Below, in pieces: positions 6,044 to 14,020 of a stretch of 18,923 nt of DNA. Position 1 is the first letter of the stretch. Each line of letters opens with the position of its first letter. Both the position numbers and the translations under genes were made by a program. Source of the DNA: a bacterium (GTDB lineage Bacteria; Actinomycetota; Acidimicrobiia; Acidimicrobiales; CATQHL01); NCBI GenBank assembly GCA_026713745.1, contig JAPONU010000632.1:1-18923 (forward strand), written 5' to 3'. The notes under the pieces were generated by a model. The model was not told where the DNA came from and ran no database searches. It was given only the letters and a program-made list of their open reading frames with translations.

Positions 6044-9000
6044 CCGCCGCCTCGCCGGACCGCTCGCCGTCGCGGCCGGCCACGCCGTCGGGTCCGTCGC
6101 GGCTCGCCGGATCGGCCGGCCCGGCCACGACGTCGGGTCGGGCCAAGCCGTGGGGTCTGCGTCGGTTCGCCGGATCGTCGGGTCCGTCGGGGTTCGCCGC
6201 ATCGGCCGGGCCGGCCACGACGTCGGGTTCGCGCCGTCGCCGCCGGGCCGTCGCGCTGATCGTTCTCGCCGCGGCGCTCGCTCCGGTGGTGTCGGTGGCC
6301 TCCCCGGCGCAGGCGCAGGTTGACCCTCAGCCCGACTACGTGCGCATGCATCCCGATTCGGAGACGTTGGTGTTCATGCGCGCCAACGACCTGGTTACGT
6401 ACCATGCGTGTGACTCACAGAGTGTGCACTGTGTCCCGGTCACGTCGACGTGCGGTCGGGTGAGCGAGGACATGCGCAAGCAGGTTGAAGCCGCGGAGCA
6501 GGCGCGCCGGACGCTGACCGCGGCGGAGGTGTACCGGATCGCGGATCCCGCTCTCGGCGGCGTCCCGCGGGCGGACGTGCGGCTTCAGCACTACCTGGAG
6601 CAACTCAAGGACGAGGGGGTGCTGCCGCTCCGCTACGCCCTCATCAACAGCGAAATCGATCCGGAGGACCCCTCCACGTACCGTGACCCGCAGGTCGACC
6701 GCTTGCTCGAGGCGTTGTACGAGTCCAGCGGCGACGTGGAGGAGTCGATCAAGCTGGTCCAAGCACTGGACGACCTCACCGCGTCCCCGCTCAATCCGTC
6801 GGATCCGTCGCTGGCGGGTATGACGATTGCCACGCTCCTGCCCGACTCGGCGAGAGAGAGAGCGAGCGAGTTGGCGACGCGGCCCGCCGGCACGCTCGAT
6901 CCGGGAGAACTCGCGACGTTCATGGGCGACGTGCGGGAGGCCTTGCGGGTCGATCTGTCTCCGGCGGTCGTTTCCTCACTGGAGGGGTTGCACTCGCGGT
7001 TGATGCCCCAGACCAGCAATACCGGATTGGACTCGTTCAACCGCAGCATGCCGGCGGACGAGGTTCCGTACTGGTTGGTGGATCCGTTGGGGCGGATAGA
7101 GGGGTTCCTGGAGTTGCTGGGCCTCGAACCGCCGTCGATGGACTCCGTCGACAGCGTTGAGGTGGTCGACGGCAGCGGCACCCCGCTGATCGAAGTGTCG
7201 GACTACGCCTTGGTGTATCACCTTGATTTTAGTTGTCGCGTCTCATACCTCCGCGGCGACCTCTCCCTCGCTTTCGCGGATTCCGGCGGCGGCAGTTACG
7301 TGACCGTCGAGCGGGCGCTGGGTTCGATCGCCCCGGTGGCCGGTCGCAGCGCGGAGGCGCCCGGGGCGGGCGCACTCCATTCGGTGGCGGTCCACGATGC
7401 GGGCGGGAACTTGTTGTACCAGGACGACTCGTACGACTGGTACCGGATCCTGCCCCAGCCGACGCAGGGCGCCGGCAGGAGACAGGTCGAGGTCGGCAGC
7501 TCCGGCAGCTACCGCCTGGTGCTGGTGACGAGTCTGCGGCTCGAGCGGGACGGCGCGGTCTGGAGGGTGCTCGACTGGATCGGATCCGACGGCGACGGTC
7601 TTCCCGAGCCCGAACCGGTCGCCACCCACCCCGCGAGCGAGGTGGAGAGTGCGGTCCCAGCCTCCGTGCGCCAGCACGCCAGATCCGGGGTCGCTTCGAG
7701 CATTATCGGGGGGGCGATCGCGGTGGAGGCCCGCTATCGGCTCGGCGAGGCGGTGATCAACTACTGCCTGCGGGCCGAGAGAGCGCGGTTCTGCCCCAAC
7801 CTGGGGCGGCTCACGGTCCTGGTGGAGCCGGAGGGCTGGGACGACGCGCGCGCCGTGGGTGTCGACGACGCGTTCCGGGTGGTGGTGGACCGGGTGGAGG
7901 GGCGGATCTCGTTGCTGCAGGAGCGCCCCGACGGCGAGCAGCCGGCGCCGGGCGACGTGGAACTCGACGGCCGCAGTCACGTGGTGCTGGAGAGGTTGTG
8001 CTGCCTCGACAGGGAGAATCGGGACTTCTGGTCGGTGGAGCTGGTGTTGCCGGTGATGCGCAACGACCGTGTGCGGTTCCTGCGGGCGGGGATGCCGCTG
8101 GACAAGGACGGCAACACGGTCCCGGTGGAGCGCCTCGACAGCGGCGACACGGTGAGTTGCTCGGTGGTCCGCTACTGCGGTTACGTCCGGCCGCGGGCTC
8201 TCGGCGTACCGTCCCGCCTCGCCGGCGGCCTCGATTTGGACGTGGGCGTGAGTTCTTACCGCAGGTCGCTGGAGTTGCGACTGTCGACCGATCCGACCTC
8301 GGAGGCCTCGGCGGGGTCGGCAAGGTTCCGTTTCCGCTACTGCCTGGCGCACCGTGAGGGTGATTGCTCGGCCTCCCCGCCGCAGTGCACGAGGGTGACC
8401 TACATCGAGCCGCCGCGGGCGCCGAACGCGGGCGTCGCCCCGATTCTCGGCGCCGCGTCGCTGTCCGACGTGCCGGTGTCGTTCTTCGAGGTGAGAGACG
8501 GCGAGGGCTGCGAGCAGACCGTCGCGACGGTGACCGTGCGGGTCGATGTGTACGGCGAGTCGTCCCCCCCCGATTCCCTGCCCGCCGAGGTGTGGGACGA
8601 CAGCGAGCCGCCGGCGCCGCCCCCTCCGCCTCCGGAGGAGAAGCAGTGCTACGTCCCGCCGCGCACGTCGCTTTCTCACGAGAGGTTCACCGAGGCCGTC
8701 GAGTGGAGCGACCAGCGGCGGTGGTCGCTGGCGCCCGACACCGACGAGGGCAGGAAGCCCCCCCCGTGGTGCTTCCTGCCGGACCGGACGCAGCTGGCAA
8801 AGGGGGGCTATTGCATCGAGCCGGACAGTGACCCAGTAAGGCAGGATTGGGTCCTCCAGCACACCCAACCGTCCTACGGGTCCCGTTGGCGAGCGGGCGC
8901 CGACGGCAGCCCGCCCCACAGAGCAGGGCAGTCGCCCTCGGCGCGGCCCGACGATGTTACCGAAGAACTGTTCCTGGTCGGGCAAGGGTTGACCGAGGGC

Positions 9001-9660
9001 CCCGACGCGATCTGCCAGGGCGCGCGGCCGCGGATCGTCGGAGTGTGGGGCACCCATGTCGGCGCCCCCAACTGGCGATTCGGCGAGCGCGATTCCCCCG
9101 ACGCCGACTGTCTGCCGTACCCCGAGCCGCGCGAGCACAGTTGCGACTACGGGCGTGATCCGGAAGGCGGGTCGGGGTTCTTGGACCAAGCGTCGAATCA
9201 CGTCCCCGGGCTCGGCATCGATCCCAGCGGGCCCAGCCTCTCGCATCACTCGCTCGGTGCTGCCTGGCACACGAGCCTCGCCGCGGTGGAGCCGTGCGTC
9301 GGCGAGTCGGAGTGCGACGTGTGGGCGCCGCCGGTGCCGGGTTGGTACCAGGTCCGCATCGAGGTGGACGCACCCGAGGTCCACCGGCGGCACCATCGTT
9401 CCCACGACCACTCTATTCCTCCCATTGACGGACAGGACTACTGCCCGGAGGGAGACGCGGGGACGAAGGGCACATACATCAACCCACGGACCCGGATGCC
9501 CGGCGACAGCGACGTGTGGTACTACTGCTACACGCAGCTACCGGATACCGACGGCGACGGTCCCGAGGAGGCCCCGGAGCCTGTCCCTGTCCCGGCCCAG
9601 GGAAATCCGTTCGTCTTCGACGAGCTGATCTGGGTCGAGGCGCCGTACCTGGTGCTCTGA
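6040..9660 (+). CDS. Giant cysteine-rich secreted protein of unknown function in the Tad locus
   Basis: 1206 aa from GTG 6040, which overlaps the preceding stop (GTGA) and is the only in-frame start before the hydrophobic segment. A 70-residue N-terminal extension made of Gly/Pro/Ser-rich repeats ends in RRRRR (65-69). A hydrophobic h-region (70-88) and a probable signal-peptidase I site after A92 (AQA|Q) follow. The mature protein has no further membrane segment or sortase motif. It contains 24 Cys, an even number spread along the chain, suggesting disulfides. Other features: a polyproline linker PPAPPPPPPEE (about 857-867), two Asp/Gly clusters that could bind calcium (SDGDG near 515, DTDGDG near 1170) and a His-rich patch HRRHHRSHDH (about 1114-1123). 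I recognise no domain family. Its position between pilin-like genes suggests a pilus-associated or surface adhesin role, which is inference. Confidence 0.82.
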   Translation: MTAASPDRSPSRPATPSGPSRLAGSAGPATTSGRAKPWGLRRFAGSSGPSGFAASAGPATTSGSRRRRRAVALIVLAAALAPVVSVASPAQAQVDPQPDYVRMHPDSETLVFMRANDLVTYHACDSQSVHCVPVTSTCGRVSEDMRKQVEAAEQARRTLTAAEVYRIADPALGGVPRADVRLQHYLEQLKDEGVLPLRYALINSEIDPEDPSTYRDPQVDRLLEALYESSGDVEESIKLVQALDDLTASPLNPSDPSLAGMTIATLLPDSARERASELATRPAGTLDPGELATFMGDVREALRVDLSPAVVSSLEGLHSRLMPQTSNTGLDSFNRSMPADEVPYWLVDPLGRIEGFLELLGLEPPSMDSVDSVEVVDGSGTPLIEVSDYALVYHLDFSCRVSYLRGDLSLAFADSGGGSYVTVERALGSIAPVAGRSAEAPGAGALHSVAVHDAGGNLLYQDDSYDWYRILPQPTQGAGRRQVEVGSSGSYRLVLVTSLRLERDGAVWRVLDWIGSDGDGLPEPEPVATHPASEVESAVPASVRQHARSGVASSIIGGAIAVEARYRLGEAVINYCLRAERARFCPNLGRLTVLVEPEGWDDARAVGVDDAFRVVVDRVEGRISLLQERPDGEQPAPGDVELDGRSHVVLERLCCLDRENRDFWSVELVLPVMRNDRVRFLRAGMPLDKDGNTVPVERLDSGDTVSCSVVRYCGYVRPRALGVPSRLAGGLDLDVGVSSYRRSLELRLSTDPTSEASAGSARFRFRYCLAHREGDCSASPPQCTRVTYIEPPRAPNAGVAPILGAASLSDVPVSFFEVRDGEGCEQTVATVTVRVDVYGESSPPDSLPAEVWDDSEPPAPPPPPPEEKQCYVPPRTSLSHERFTEAVEWSDQRRWSLAPDTDEGRKPPPWCFLPDRTQLAKGGYCIEPDSDPVRQDWVLQHTQPSYGSRWRAGADGSPPHRAGQSPSARPDDVTEELFLVGQGLTEGPDAICQGARPRIVGVWGTHVGAPNWRFGERDSPDADCLPYPEPREHSCDYGRDPEGGSGFLDQASNHVPGLGIDPSGPSLSHHSLGAAWHTSLAAVEPCVGESECDVWAPPVPGWYQVRIEVDAPEVHRRHHRSHDHSIPPIDGQDYCPEGDAGTKGTYINPRTRMPGDSDVWYYCYTQLPDTDGDGPEEAPEPVPVPAQGNPFVFDELIWVEAPYLVL
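6091..6229. repeat. 45/90-bp imperfect repeat at the 5' end of the giant secreted protein gene
   Basis: The 49 bp at 6091-6139 recur at 6181-6229 with about five mismatches, 90 bp apart. Shorter related pieces (cacgccgtcgggtc at 6081, cacgacgtcgggtc at 6126) show an underlying 45-bp period. The repeat encodes SAGPATTSG-type peptide and keeps frame. Confidence 0.75.
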
Positions 9661-9673
9661 GGGCCCGATCGCC

Positions 9674-10396
9674 GTGCGTGCCGAACCGTCCCCCGGCCAC
9701 CGGGGTCGCCGCGAGCCGCTGCGCCGCGGGTCTGCGCGCCGCGGCGAGCGGGGCGACACGCTCGCTTTCGTGGTGCTGTGGCCGGCGATGATCGTGGCGA
9801 TCGTGCTGCTGGCGGTGCACACCTTCATCGTGGTGAACGCCCGCGCCGAGGCCTCCCTGGCGGCGTCCGCGGGGCTCCGCGCCGCCTGGCGGGCCGCGGC
9901 GGAGTCCAACTTGGCGCTGCACGGTCGCCCGACGGGCCCCGTGATATGGAGGGAACCCGACGAGGCCGCGGGGGGGCGGATTGCCGAGGCGGAGCGGCTG
10001 CGCGACAGGGCGGCCGACGCCGTCGAGCAGGTCGCCGGGGCGGAGGACGGGTGGCGCTGGTGGACCGGCGCGGTGGCCACCACCTACAGCGACTGGTGCC
10101 ATCCCGCCGAGCGCCCGAACCTCACCCCGCCGCAGGTGGGCGTGCCGTTCCGGGGCGAGACCGGGTGGGTGCGCGTCGTGGTTTCCGGCGAGATCATCGG
10201 GCCGCTGTCGTGGCTCTGGCCCGGTCGCCTCGACCGCGTCTACGCCACCGCGGAGGGTCCCGCCCTGCTGCGCGCCTCGCCGGCGGCGCGCCTGGAGAGG
10301 CCGGGCGACGGCGCCGCGGTGGTCTTCGCCGCCGACGAGCCGGGCCGCGCGCCGCTCCGCGAGCGCTGGGCCGACGCCGGCCTGCCGCGGTGTTGA
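9674..10396 (+). CDS. TadE-like pseudopilin lacking Glu5
   Basis: 240 aa from GTG 9674, 13 nt after the previous stop; the ribosome site is weak. An Arg-rich leader ends RRGERG. The predicted cleavage after G27 leaves DTLAFVVLWPAMIVAIVLLA followed by a second hydrophobic stretch to about residue 54 and an Ala-rich helix, the layout of TadE/TadF pseudopilins. The usual Glu at +5 is replaced by Phe (F32). The remaining ~180 residues are Trp-rich (GWRWWTGAV, LSWLWPG) with two Cys and no recognised domain. The next gene begins 5 nt downstream. TadE-like proteins are minor pilins needed for Flp pilus assembly; loss of Glu5 would fit a priming or tip subunit by analogy with GspK-type pseudopilins. 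Confidence 0.75.
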   Translation: MRAEPSPGHRGRREPLRRGSARRGERGDTLAFVVLWPAMIVAIVLLAVHTFIVVNARAEASLAASAGLRAAWRAAAESNLALHGRPTGPVIWREPDEAAGGRIAEAERLRDRAADAVEQVAGAEDGWRWWTGAVATTYSDWCHPAERPNLTPPQVGVPFRGETGWVRVVVSGEIIGPLSWLWPGRLDRVYATAEGPALLRASPAARLERPGDGAAVVFAADEPGRAPLRERWADAGLPRC

Positions 10397-10401
10397 GGCC
10401 C

Positions 10402-12402
10402 GTGACGTCCGGCGAGGGTGCGGCGAGGCGCCCCGAGCGGCGCCGCGGACCAGGTGTGGCGCCGGCCTGCCGCGGTGTCGCCGGCACCGCGACCCGCCGA
10501 GCCGAGCCGCCTCGCCCGGCACCGGCGCCCGTGCGGCGCCGCGGCGAGGGGGGCAGCGCCTCCTACGAGATGGTGCTGCTGCTGCCGGTGCTGATGCTGA
10601 TGGTCCTGTTCGTGCTCTGGGCGGGCCGTACCGGCCAGGCTCGCCTGGCGGCAGATCTGGCGGCGGAGGAGGCGCTGGTGGCAGCCGCGGTGTGCTGCGA
10701 CCCGGCGGACACCGAGCGGCGCGAGCAGGTGGTGGCGACCCTGCTCGGCGGGCGCCCGGACCTGGACTTCCTCTGCCTCGACGAGCCGTGGCCGCTGGCC
10801 GCCGACGGCCGGTTCGTGTCGCAGACCGAGTTCTACTTCGAGGACGCCGACGACGGGTCCTCCGACGACGAGCCCGACGGCGCCGAAATGGGTGTGGGCG
10901 TGCTGGGGCTGGGCTTCGGCTGCACGACCGACGGGGCGGTGGGCACCCTCGGCGGGGTCCTGCCGCCGACGGAGATCAGGGCGCGGGCCGCCGAGGTGGT
11001 CCTGCTGGAGCCGAGGCCTGCCGGAACGGCGACCATCAGGCCGTCGCTGCGTATCGCCACCACCAACATCACCGCCTACGAGCAGTTCGATGTGGCTTCG
11101 GTGCGGCTCGTGCTGGACCGTCCGGCGGGTGACGACGGGCTCTCGTTGTGGTGGCTCACCGAGCGGCACCAACTGCCCCCCAACGCGACGGCTCGCCTGC
11201 CCGGCAACGAAGCCGAGTTCGGCTACTGCCCCAACGACATCGACGACGAGGGGGACTCCTACGTTCCGGGGAGTTTCACGGGCCGCCACCGGGACTACGC
11301 CGACAGTTCGGGCCAGGTGCTCTTCCAGGGCGGCGAGACGTCGGCCACGATCCAGGTGGACCTCTACAACGACTGTCTCTACGAGCCCGAGGAGCGTTTC
11401 CGGGTCAAGCTGTACGGCGTGAACGAAGCGGAGGTGATCGTCGACAGCCGGGAGGCCAGCCGGGAGGCGGTCATCACGATCCGCAGCGACGACCTCCCGC
11501 CGTACCTGTTCCTCGTCGACCCCGACGGTCGCCCCGACGACCCCGACCACCCCGTGGGCGACCGCGAGGTGCAACGGGCCGAGGGCGAGGATCTGGCGTT
11601 GGAGCTGCAGTTGGTGAACGACGAGGAACAGCCGCAGAGGATCATCAGCGGCCGCGAGGCGAGCGGCAGCCTCGACGTCGTGACCGGCGACAGCACGGCC
11701 TCGGCGGCGGCGGTCCGTGACTGCGCGGCCGACTACGACTGGACGCCGGCCGGTGCCGACGGTCGCTTCGCCTTCGCTGCGATGACGGCCGCGCCGCGGT
11801 CGGCGCTCGGGTTGAGTTTCCCTGTCGACAACGTCTACGAGGGCGACGAGATTCTCATGCTGGAGATCCGGGATCCCATCGACGCCCGACTCCTCCCCGA
11901 CGAGAACAGCAGCCTGCTGAGGATCGTCATCCGCGATGACGTGGCGAGGCCCGACCTGCTCCTCGTCGACCCCGACGACCCCGACGATCCCGTCGGCGAC
12001 CGCGTCGTGGAGCTGCGCGAGGGCCAACACCTGGATCTGCGCGTACGGCTGGTCGGCAGCCTCGACGGCACCGACCCTGTGAGCGCGCGGGCGTGGGGGT
12101 TCGAGTACTCGGCGAGCGATCCTGCCCCACCGGCCGTCCCGGCGGTCGCGGGGAGCGACTTCGCGGCGCTGCCCAGCGGCCCCGTCCGGGTTGAGGCTTG
12201 CGCCTCGCCGCCGTCGGCGCCGGAGAGGATCCGGATCCTGAGCGACGGCGTGGACGAATCCGACGAGGAGAGCTTCGTCGTCACGGTTTCGATCCCGCGA
12301 GACGACCCTCTGGACGACTTCCTGGACTTCACCGCCGGCGACGCGAGCCGAGAAAACCCCTGGTCCGTACTGAGGGTCGTGATCCTCCCGGACCAACCCT
12401 AA
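10402..12402 (+). CDS. TadE-like pseudopilin fused to three Calx-beta-like repeats
   Basis: 666 aa from GTG 10402, 5 nt after the previous stop. A 51-residue basic leader ends GEGG; the mature protein starts SASYEMVLLLPVLMLMVLFV with Glu56 at +5, a clear class III (prepilin-type) signal and TadE-like helix. After a linker with several Cys come three repeats of about 140-150 aa (about 225-365, 367-513, 515-663). Each has the Calx-beta pattern: a strand, an acidic LVDPD-type cluster, an 'E-E-F' turn (EPEERFRVKLYG, EGDEILMLEIRD, ESDEESFVVTVS) and a closing strand (EAVITIRSDD, LLRIVIRDD, VLRVVIL). Calx-beta domains bind Ca2+ or support adhesion in large surface proteins. Fusion to a pseudopilin would place an extended, possibly Ca2+-stiffened arm on the pilus. 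The fusion lies in one uninterrupted frame. Confidence 0.85.
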   Translation: MTSGEGAARRPERRRGPGVAPACRGVAGTATRRAEPPRPAPAPVRRRGEGGSASYEMVLLLPVLMLMVLFVLWAGRTGQARLAADLAAEEALVAAAVCCDPADTERREQVVATLLGGRPDLDFLCLDEPWPLAADGRFVSQTEFYFEDADDGSSDDEPDGAEMGVGVLGLGFGCTTDGAVGTLGGVLPPTEIRARAAEVVLLEPRPAGTATIRPSLRIATTNITAYEQFDVASVRLVLDRPAGDDGLSLWWLTERHQLPPNATARLPGNEAEFGYCPNDIDDEGDSYVPGSFTGRHRDYADSSGQVLFQGGETSATIQVDLYNDCLYEPEERFRVKLYGVNEAEVIVDSREASREAVITIRSDDLPPYLFLVDPDGRPDDPDHPVGDREVQRAEGEDLALELQLVNDEEQPQRIISGREASGSLDVVTGDSTASAAAVRDCAADYDWTPAGADGRFAFAAMTAAPRSALGLSFPVDNVYEGDEILMLEIRDPIDARLLPDENSSLLRIVIRDDVARPDLLLVDPDDPDDPVGDRVVELREGQHLDLRVRLVGSLDGTDPVSARAWGFEYSASDPAPPAVPAVAGSDFAALPSGPVRVEACASPPSAPERIRILSDGVDESDEESFVVTVSIPRDDPLDDFLDFTAGDASRENPWSVLRVVILPDQP

Positions 12403-12416
12403 GAGGCTGGTGAGCA

Positions 12417-13259
12417 ATGGCCGTTTCGCTGGACCCACCCCGTCGTGAAGCGCACGGCCAGGGCGTCGTGAAGCCGGTCGACCGTCCCCGCCCGCCGCGC
12501 CGGGGCCGGGCGCCGCGTGACTGCGCCGGCGGCGCCGTCAGCCTTTGGGTGGTGCTCATGGTGCCGGCCCTGGCGCTCGCCGGCGTGGTGGCCATCGCCG
12601 TTCCCCAGCGCATGGCCGCCGAGGCCACGGTGGCGGAGACGGCCGACGACCTCGCCACCCTGGCGGTGGCGTGGCGCGAGGCCTCCGGCGTGGAGCGCCG
12701 CTCCCTCGACGGCTTCCCCCCGGACTGCGACAGCGCCTCCGACGAGTTGGTGGCGGCGCGGTGCCGGGCGCTCTGGCAGCCGATCGTGACCGACCTGGGC
12801 GGCGTCGGGGTGGACACCGAGTCGGTGTCGGGCTTCTACAGCGACTCCTACGTCACCGCTTCGGACCTCGACTCCGCCTCCCGCCTCCCGTGCCGGGTCC
12901 GCGGCACCTCGGTGGTGCTCGACGCCACCCACGTTGCGCTGGTGGCGGACTGGTACGGCGGCTGGGCGGCGTCGCAGGTCTGGCCCGACGGGGTGCGCCT
13001 CGGCGGCGAGGCGGTCGGGCGGCTGAGCGTCCCGTTCGCGAATCTCGGCGACCTGAAGGATCCCACTACCGCAGCGGCAAAGGGCAGGACGAACGATTGC
13101 GGCGACCGGCTGGACGTGCTCAACGACTACGGCGAGCCGGGCTGGCTGCGCGCCGACCCCGCCGACCCCGACGCCGGCTTCCCGGGCCGTCAAATGTCGG
13201 AGTCGGTGTCGTTCCGCACTCCGTTCGGTGTCGTGCGCGACGGCCCCGACGGCGGCTAG
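12417..13259 (+). CDS. TadG-like pseudopilin / pilus assembly protein
   Basis: 280 aa from ATG 12417, preceded by AAGAGG (12401-12406) with 10 nt spacing and 14 nt after the previous stop. A basic, Pro-rich leader (RPRPPRRGRAPRDCAGG) precedes the hydrophobic AVSLWVVLMVPALALAGVVA and an Ala-rich helix (AAEATVAETADDLATLAVAW). This is the TadE/TadG-type N-terminus with a possible prepilin cleavage after G39, but with Trp instead of Glu at +5. The rest has several Cys and no recognisable domain; the von Willebrand domain of long TadG proteins is absent. It is the last of the pseudopilin group before a non-coding gap. It could also be an uncleaved membrane-anchored component. Confidence 0.72.
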   Translation: MAVSLDPPRREAHGQGVVKPVDRPRPPRRGRAPRDCAGGAVSLWVVLMVPALALAGVVAIAVPQRMAAEATVAETADDLATLAVAWREASGVERRSLDGFPPDCDSASDELVAARCRALWQPIVTDLGGVGVDTESVSGFYSDSYVTASDLDSASRLPCRVRGTSVVLDATHVALVADWYGGWAASQVWPDGVRLGGEAVGRLSVPFANLGDLKDPTTAAAKGRTNDCGDRLDVLNDYGEPGWLRADPADPDAGFPGRQMSESVSFRTPFGVVRDGPDGG

Positions 13260-13297
13260 CAAGCTGCTGCGTGGTGCTGCGGATTGCCTCCGGCGTC

Positions 13298-13317
13298 ATT
13301 CCGGCGGGGGCCGGAAT
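13298..13317. repeat. REP-like palindromic hairpin
   Basis: ATTCCGGC - GGGG - GCCGGAAT forms an 8-bp perfect stem with a 4-nt loop, flanked by GTC on the left and CCA on the right. The arrangement GTCATTCC...GGAATCCA resembles the widespread REP-type intergenic repeat (GTCATTCCCGC...GCGGGAATCCA). It lies 39 nt after the TadG-like gene and may also act as an mRNA 3'-end stabiliser. No U-tract follows, so it is not a classical terminator. Confidence 0.6.
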
Positions 13318-13400
13318 CCATGGTCCAGCGGTTCCGCCGGCGTCCGGCGTCGATTGCTCGGCACTCTCCTAGCGGTTCGGCCGTGGTGCCGCCGGGCGGG

Positions 13401-13533
13401 TTCGTGGGCGGGGTGTCGGCCGTGGCGCAGCCGGGTTTCGGCGGGTTCGCGGGCGGGGTGTCGGCCGTGGCGCAGCCGGGTTTCGGCGGGTTCGTGGGCG
13501 GGGTGTCGGCCGCCGCTCCGCCGGGCGGGTTCT
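13401..13533. repeat. 45-bp minisatellite upstream of the prepilin peptidase gene
   Basis: Unit 1 is 13401-13445 and unit 2 is 13446-13490, differing at one base (ttcgtggg versus ttcgcggg). Unit 3, from 13491, is full to about 13511 and then diverges. In one plus frame it encodes a 15-residue FVGGVSAVAQPGFGG unit. That frame can start at ATG 13320 (72 aa) and ends at TGA 13536-13538, overlapping the peptidase ATG as TGATG, so a small Gly-rich coupled leader protein is possible. I do not annotate it as a gene. Confidence 0.85.
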
Positions 13534-13537
13534 GGTG

Positions 13538-14020
13538 ATGGCGCAGGCACTGGTGTGGGCGGCGGTGGGCGTGTGGGCCGTCCTGGGCGTGCACGTGTCG
13601 ATCACCGACCTGCGGCACGCCATCATTCCCCGGCGTGCCGTCTGGGTGGCCGGGTTGGCGATCGCGGCGCTGCTGGGGGCCGCCGCCTGGCTGCTGGGCG
13701 ACCCGTGGCGATTCGCCTGGGCCGTCGTGGGCGCCGTGAGCCTCGGGCTGCTGCTCGAGGTCGTCTACCGGCGGTGGCCCGGGCGGCTGGGCTACGGCGA
13801 CGTGCGGCTCATCATCGCCAACGGCCTGCTGGCGGGCTGGTGGGGGCTGGAGTGGTCGTGGTGGGCGCTGTGCGCCGGGGCCACCGCCGAGTGGCCGGTG
13901 GCCATGGTGGTGCTCGTGCGGGAGGGGCGCCGGGCGCGGGTCCGCTGGGCGCCGGGTCTCGTCCTCGGCACCGCCGGGGTGCTGGCGTACCGGCTCGCCG
14001 CCGTCGGCCCGACGGGCTGA
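13538..14020 (+). CDS. Prepilin peptidase (TadV/CpaA-like, A24 family)
   Basis: 160 aa from ATG 13538; a GTG directly before it (13535) is an alternative. This is the short, methyltransferase-lacking form of the A24 aspartic peptidases: the first catalytic Asp is D24 in SITDLRHAIIPRR and the second D88 in the GYGD motif (LGYGDVRLI), with about five to six hydrophobic segments. It should cleave the Gly|hydrophobic leaders of the pilin-like proteins encoded upstream at the inner membrane. Gaps of about 280 bp on both sides set it apart from its neighbours, so it could be expressed separately. Its stop codon (14018-14020) falls inside the first unit of a 47-bp repeat, so the C-terminus (VGPTG) may come from repeat expansion. 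Confidence 0.9.
   Translation: MAQALVWAAVGVWAVLGVHVSITDLRHAIIPRRAVWVAGLAIAALLGAAAWLLGDPWRFAWAVVGAVSLGLLLEVVYRRWPGRLGYGDVRLIIANGLLAGWWGLEWSWWALCAGATAEWPVAMVVLVREGRRARVRWAPGLVLGTAGVLAYRLAAVGPTG

Noticed and set aside
5180..6202. Upstream extension of the ABC ATPase frame (open on the minus strand to 6202)
   Set aside because: It is low-complexity Arg/Pro/Ala sequence, overlaps the plus-strand pilin-like gene and its promoter, and a well-placed GGGGAGG supports GTG 5179.
7243..9411. 722-codon minus-strand open frame opposite the giant secreted protein
   Set aside because: Arg/His/Val-rich antisense composition, no start context; the plus strand has a signal peptide and a sensible amino-acid mix. 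The absence of recognised domains in the plus-strand protein leaves a small doubt.
13298..13340. Rho-independent terminator after the TadG-like gene
   Set aside because: The stem-loop is strong but no T-run follows; a REP-like element fits better.
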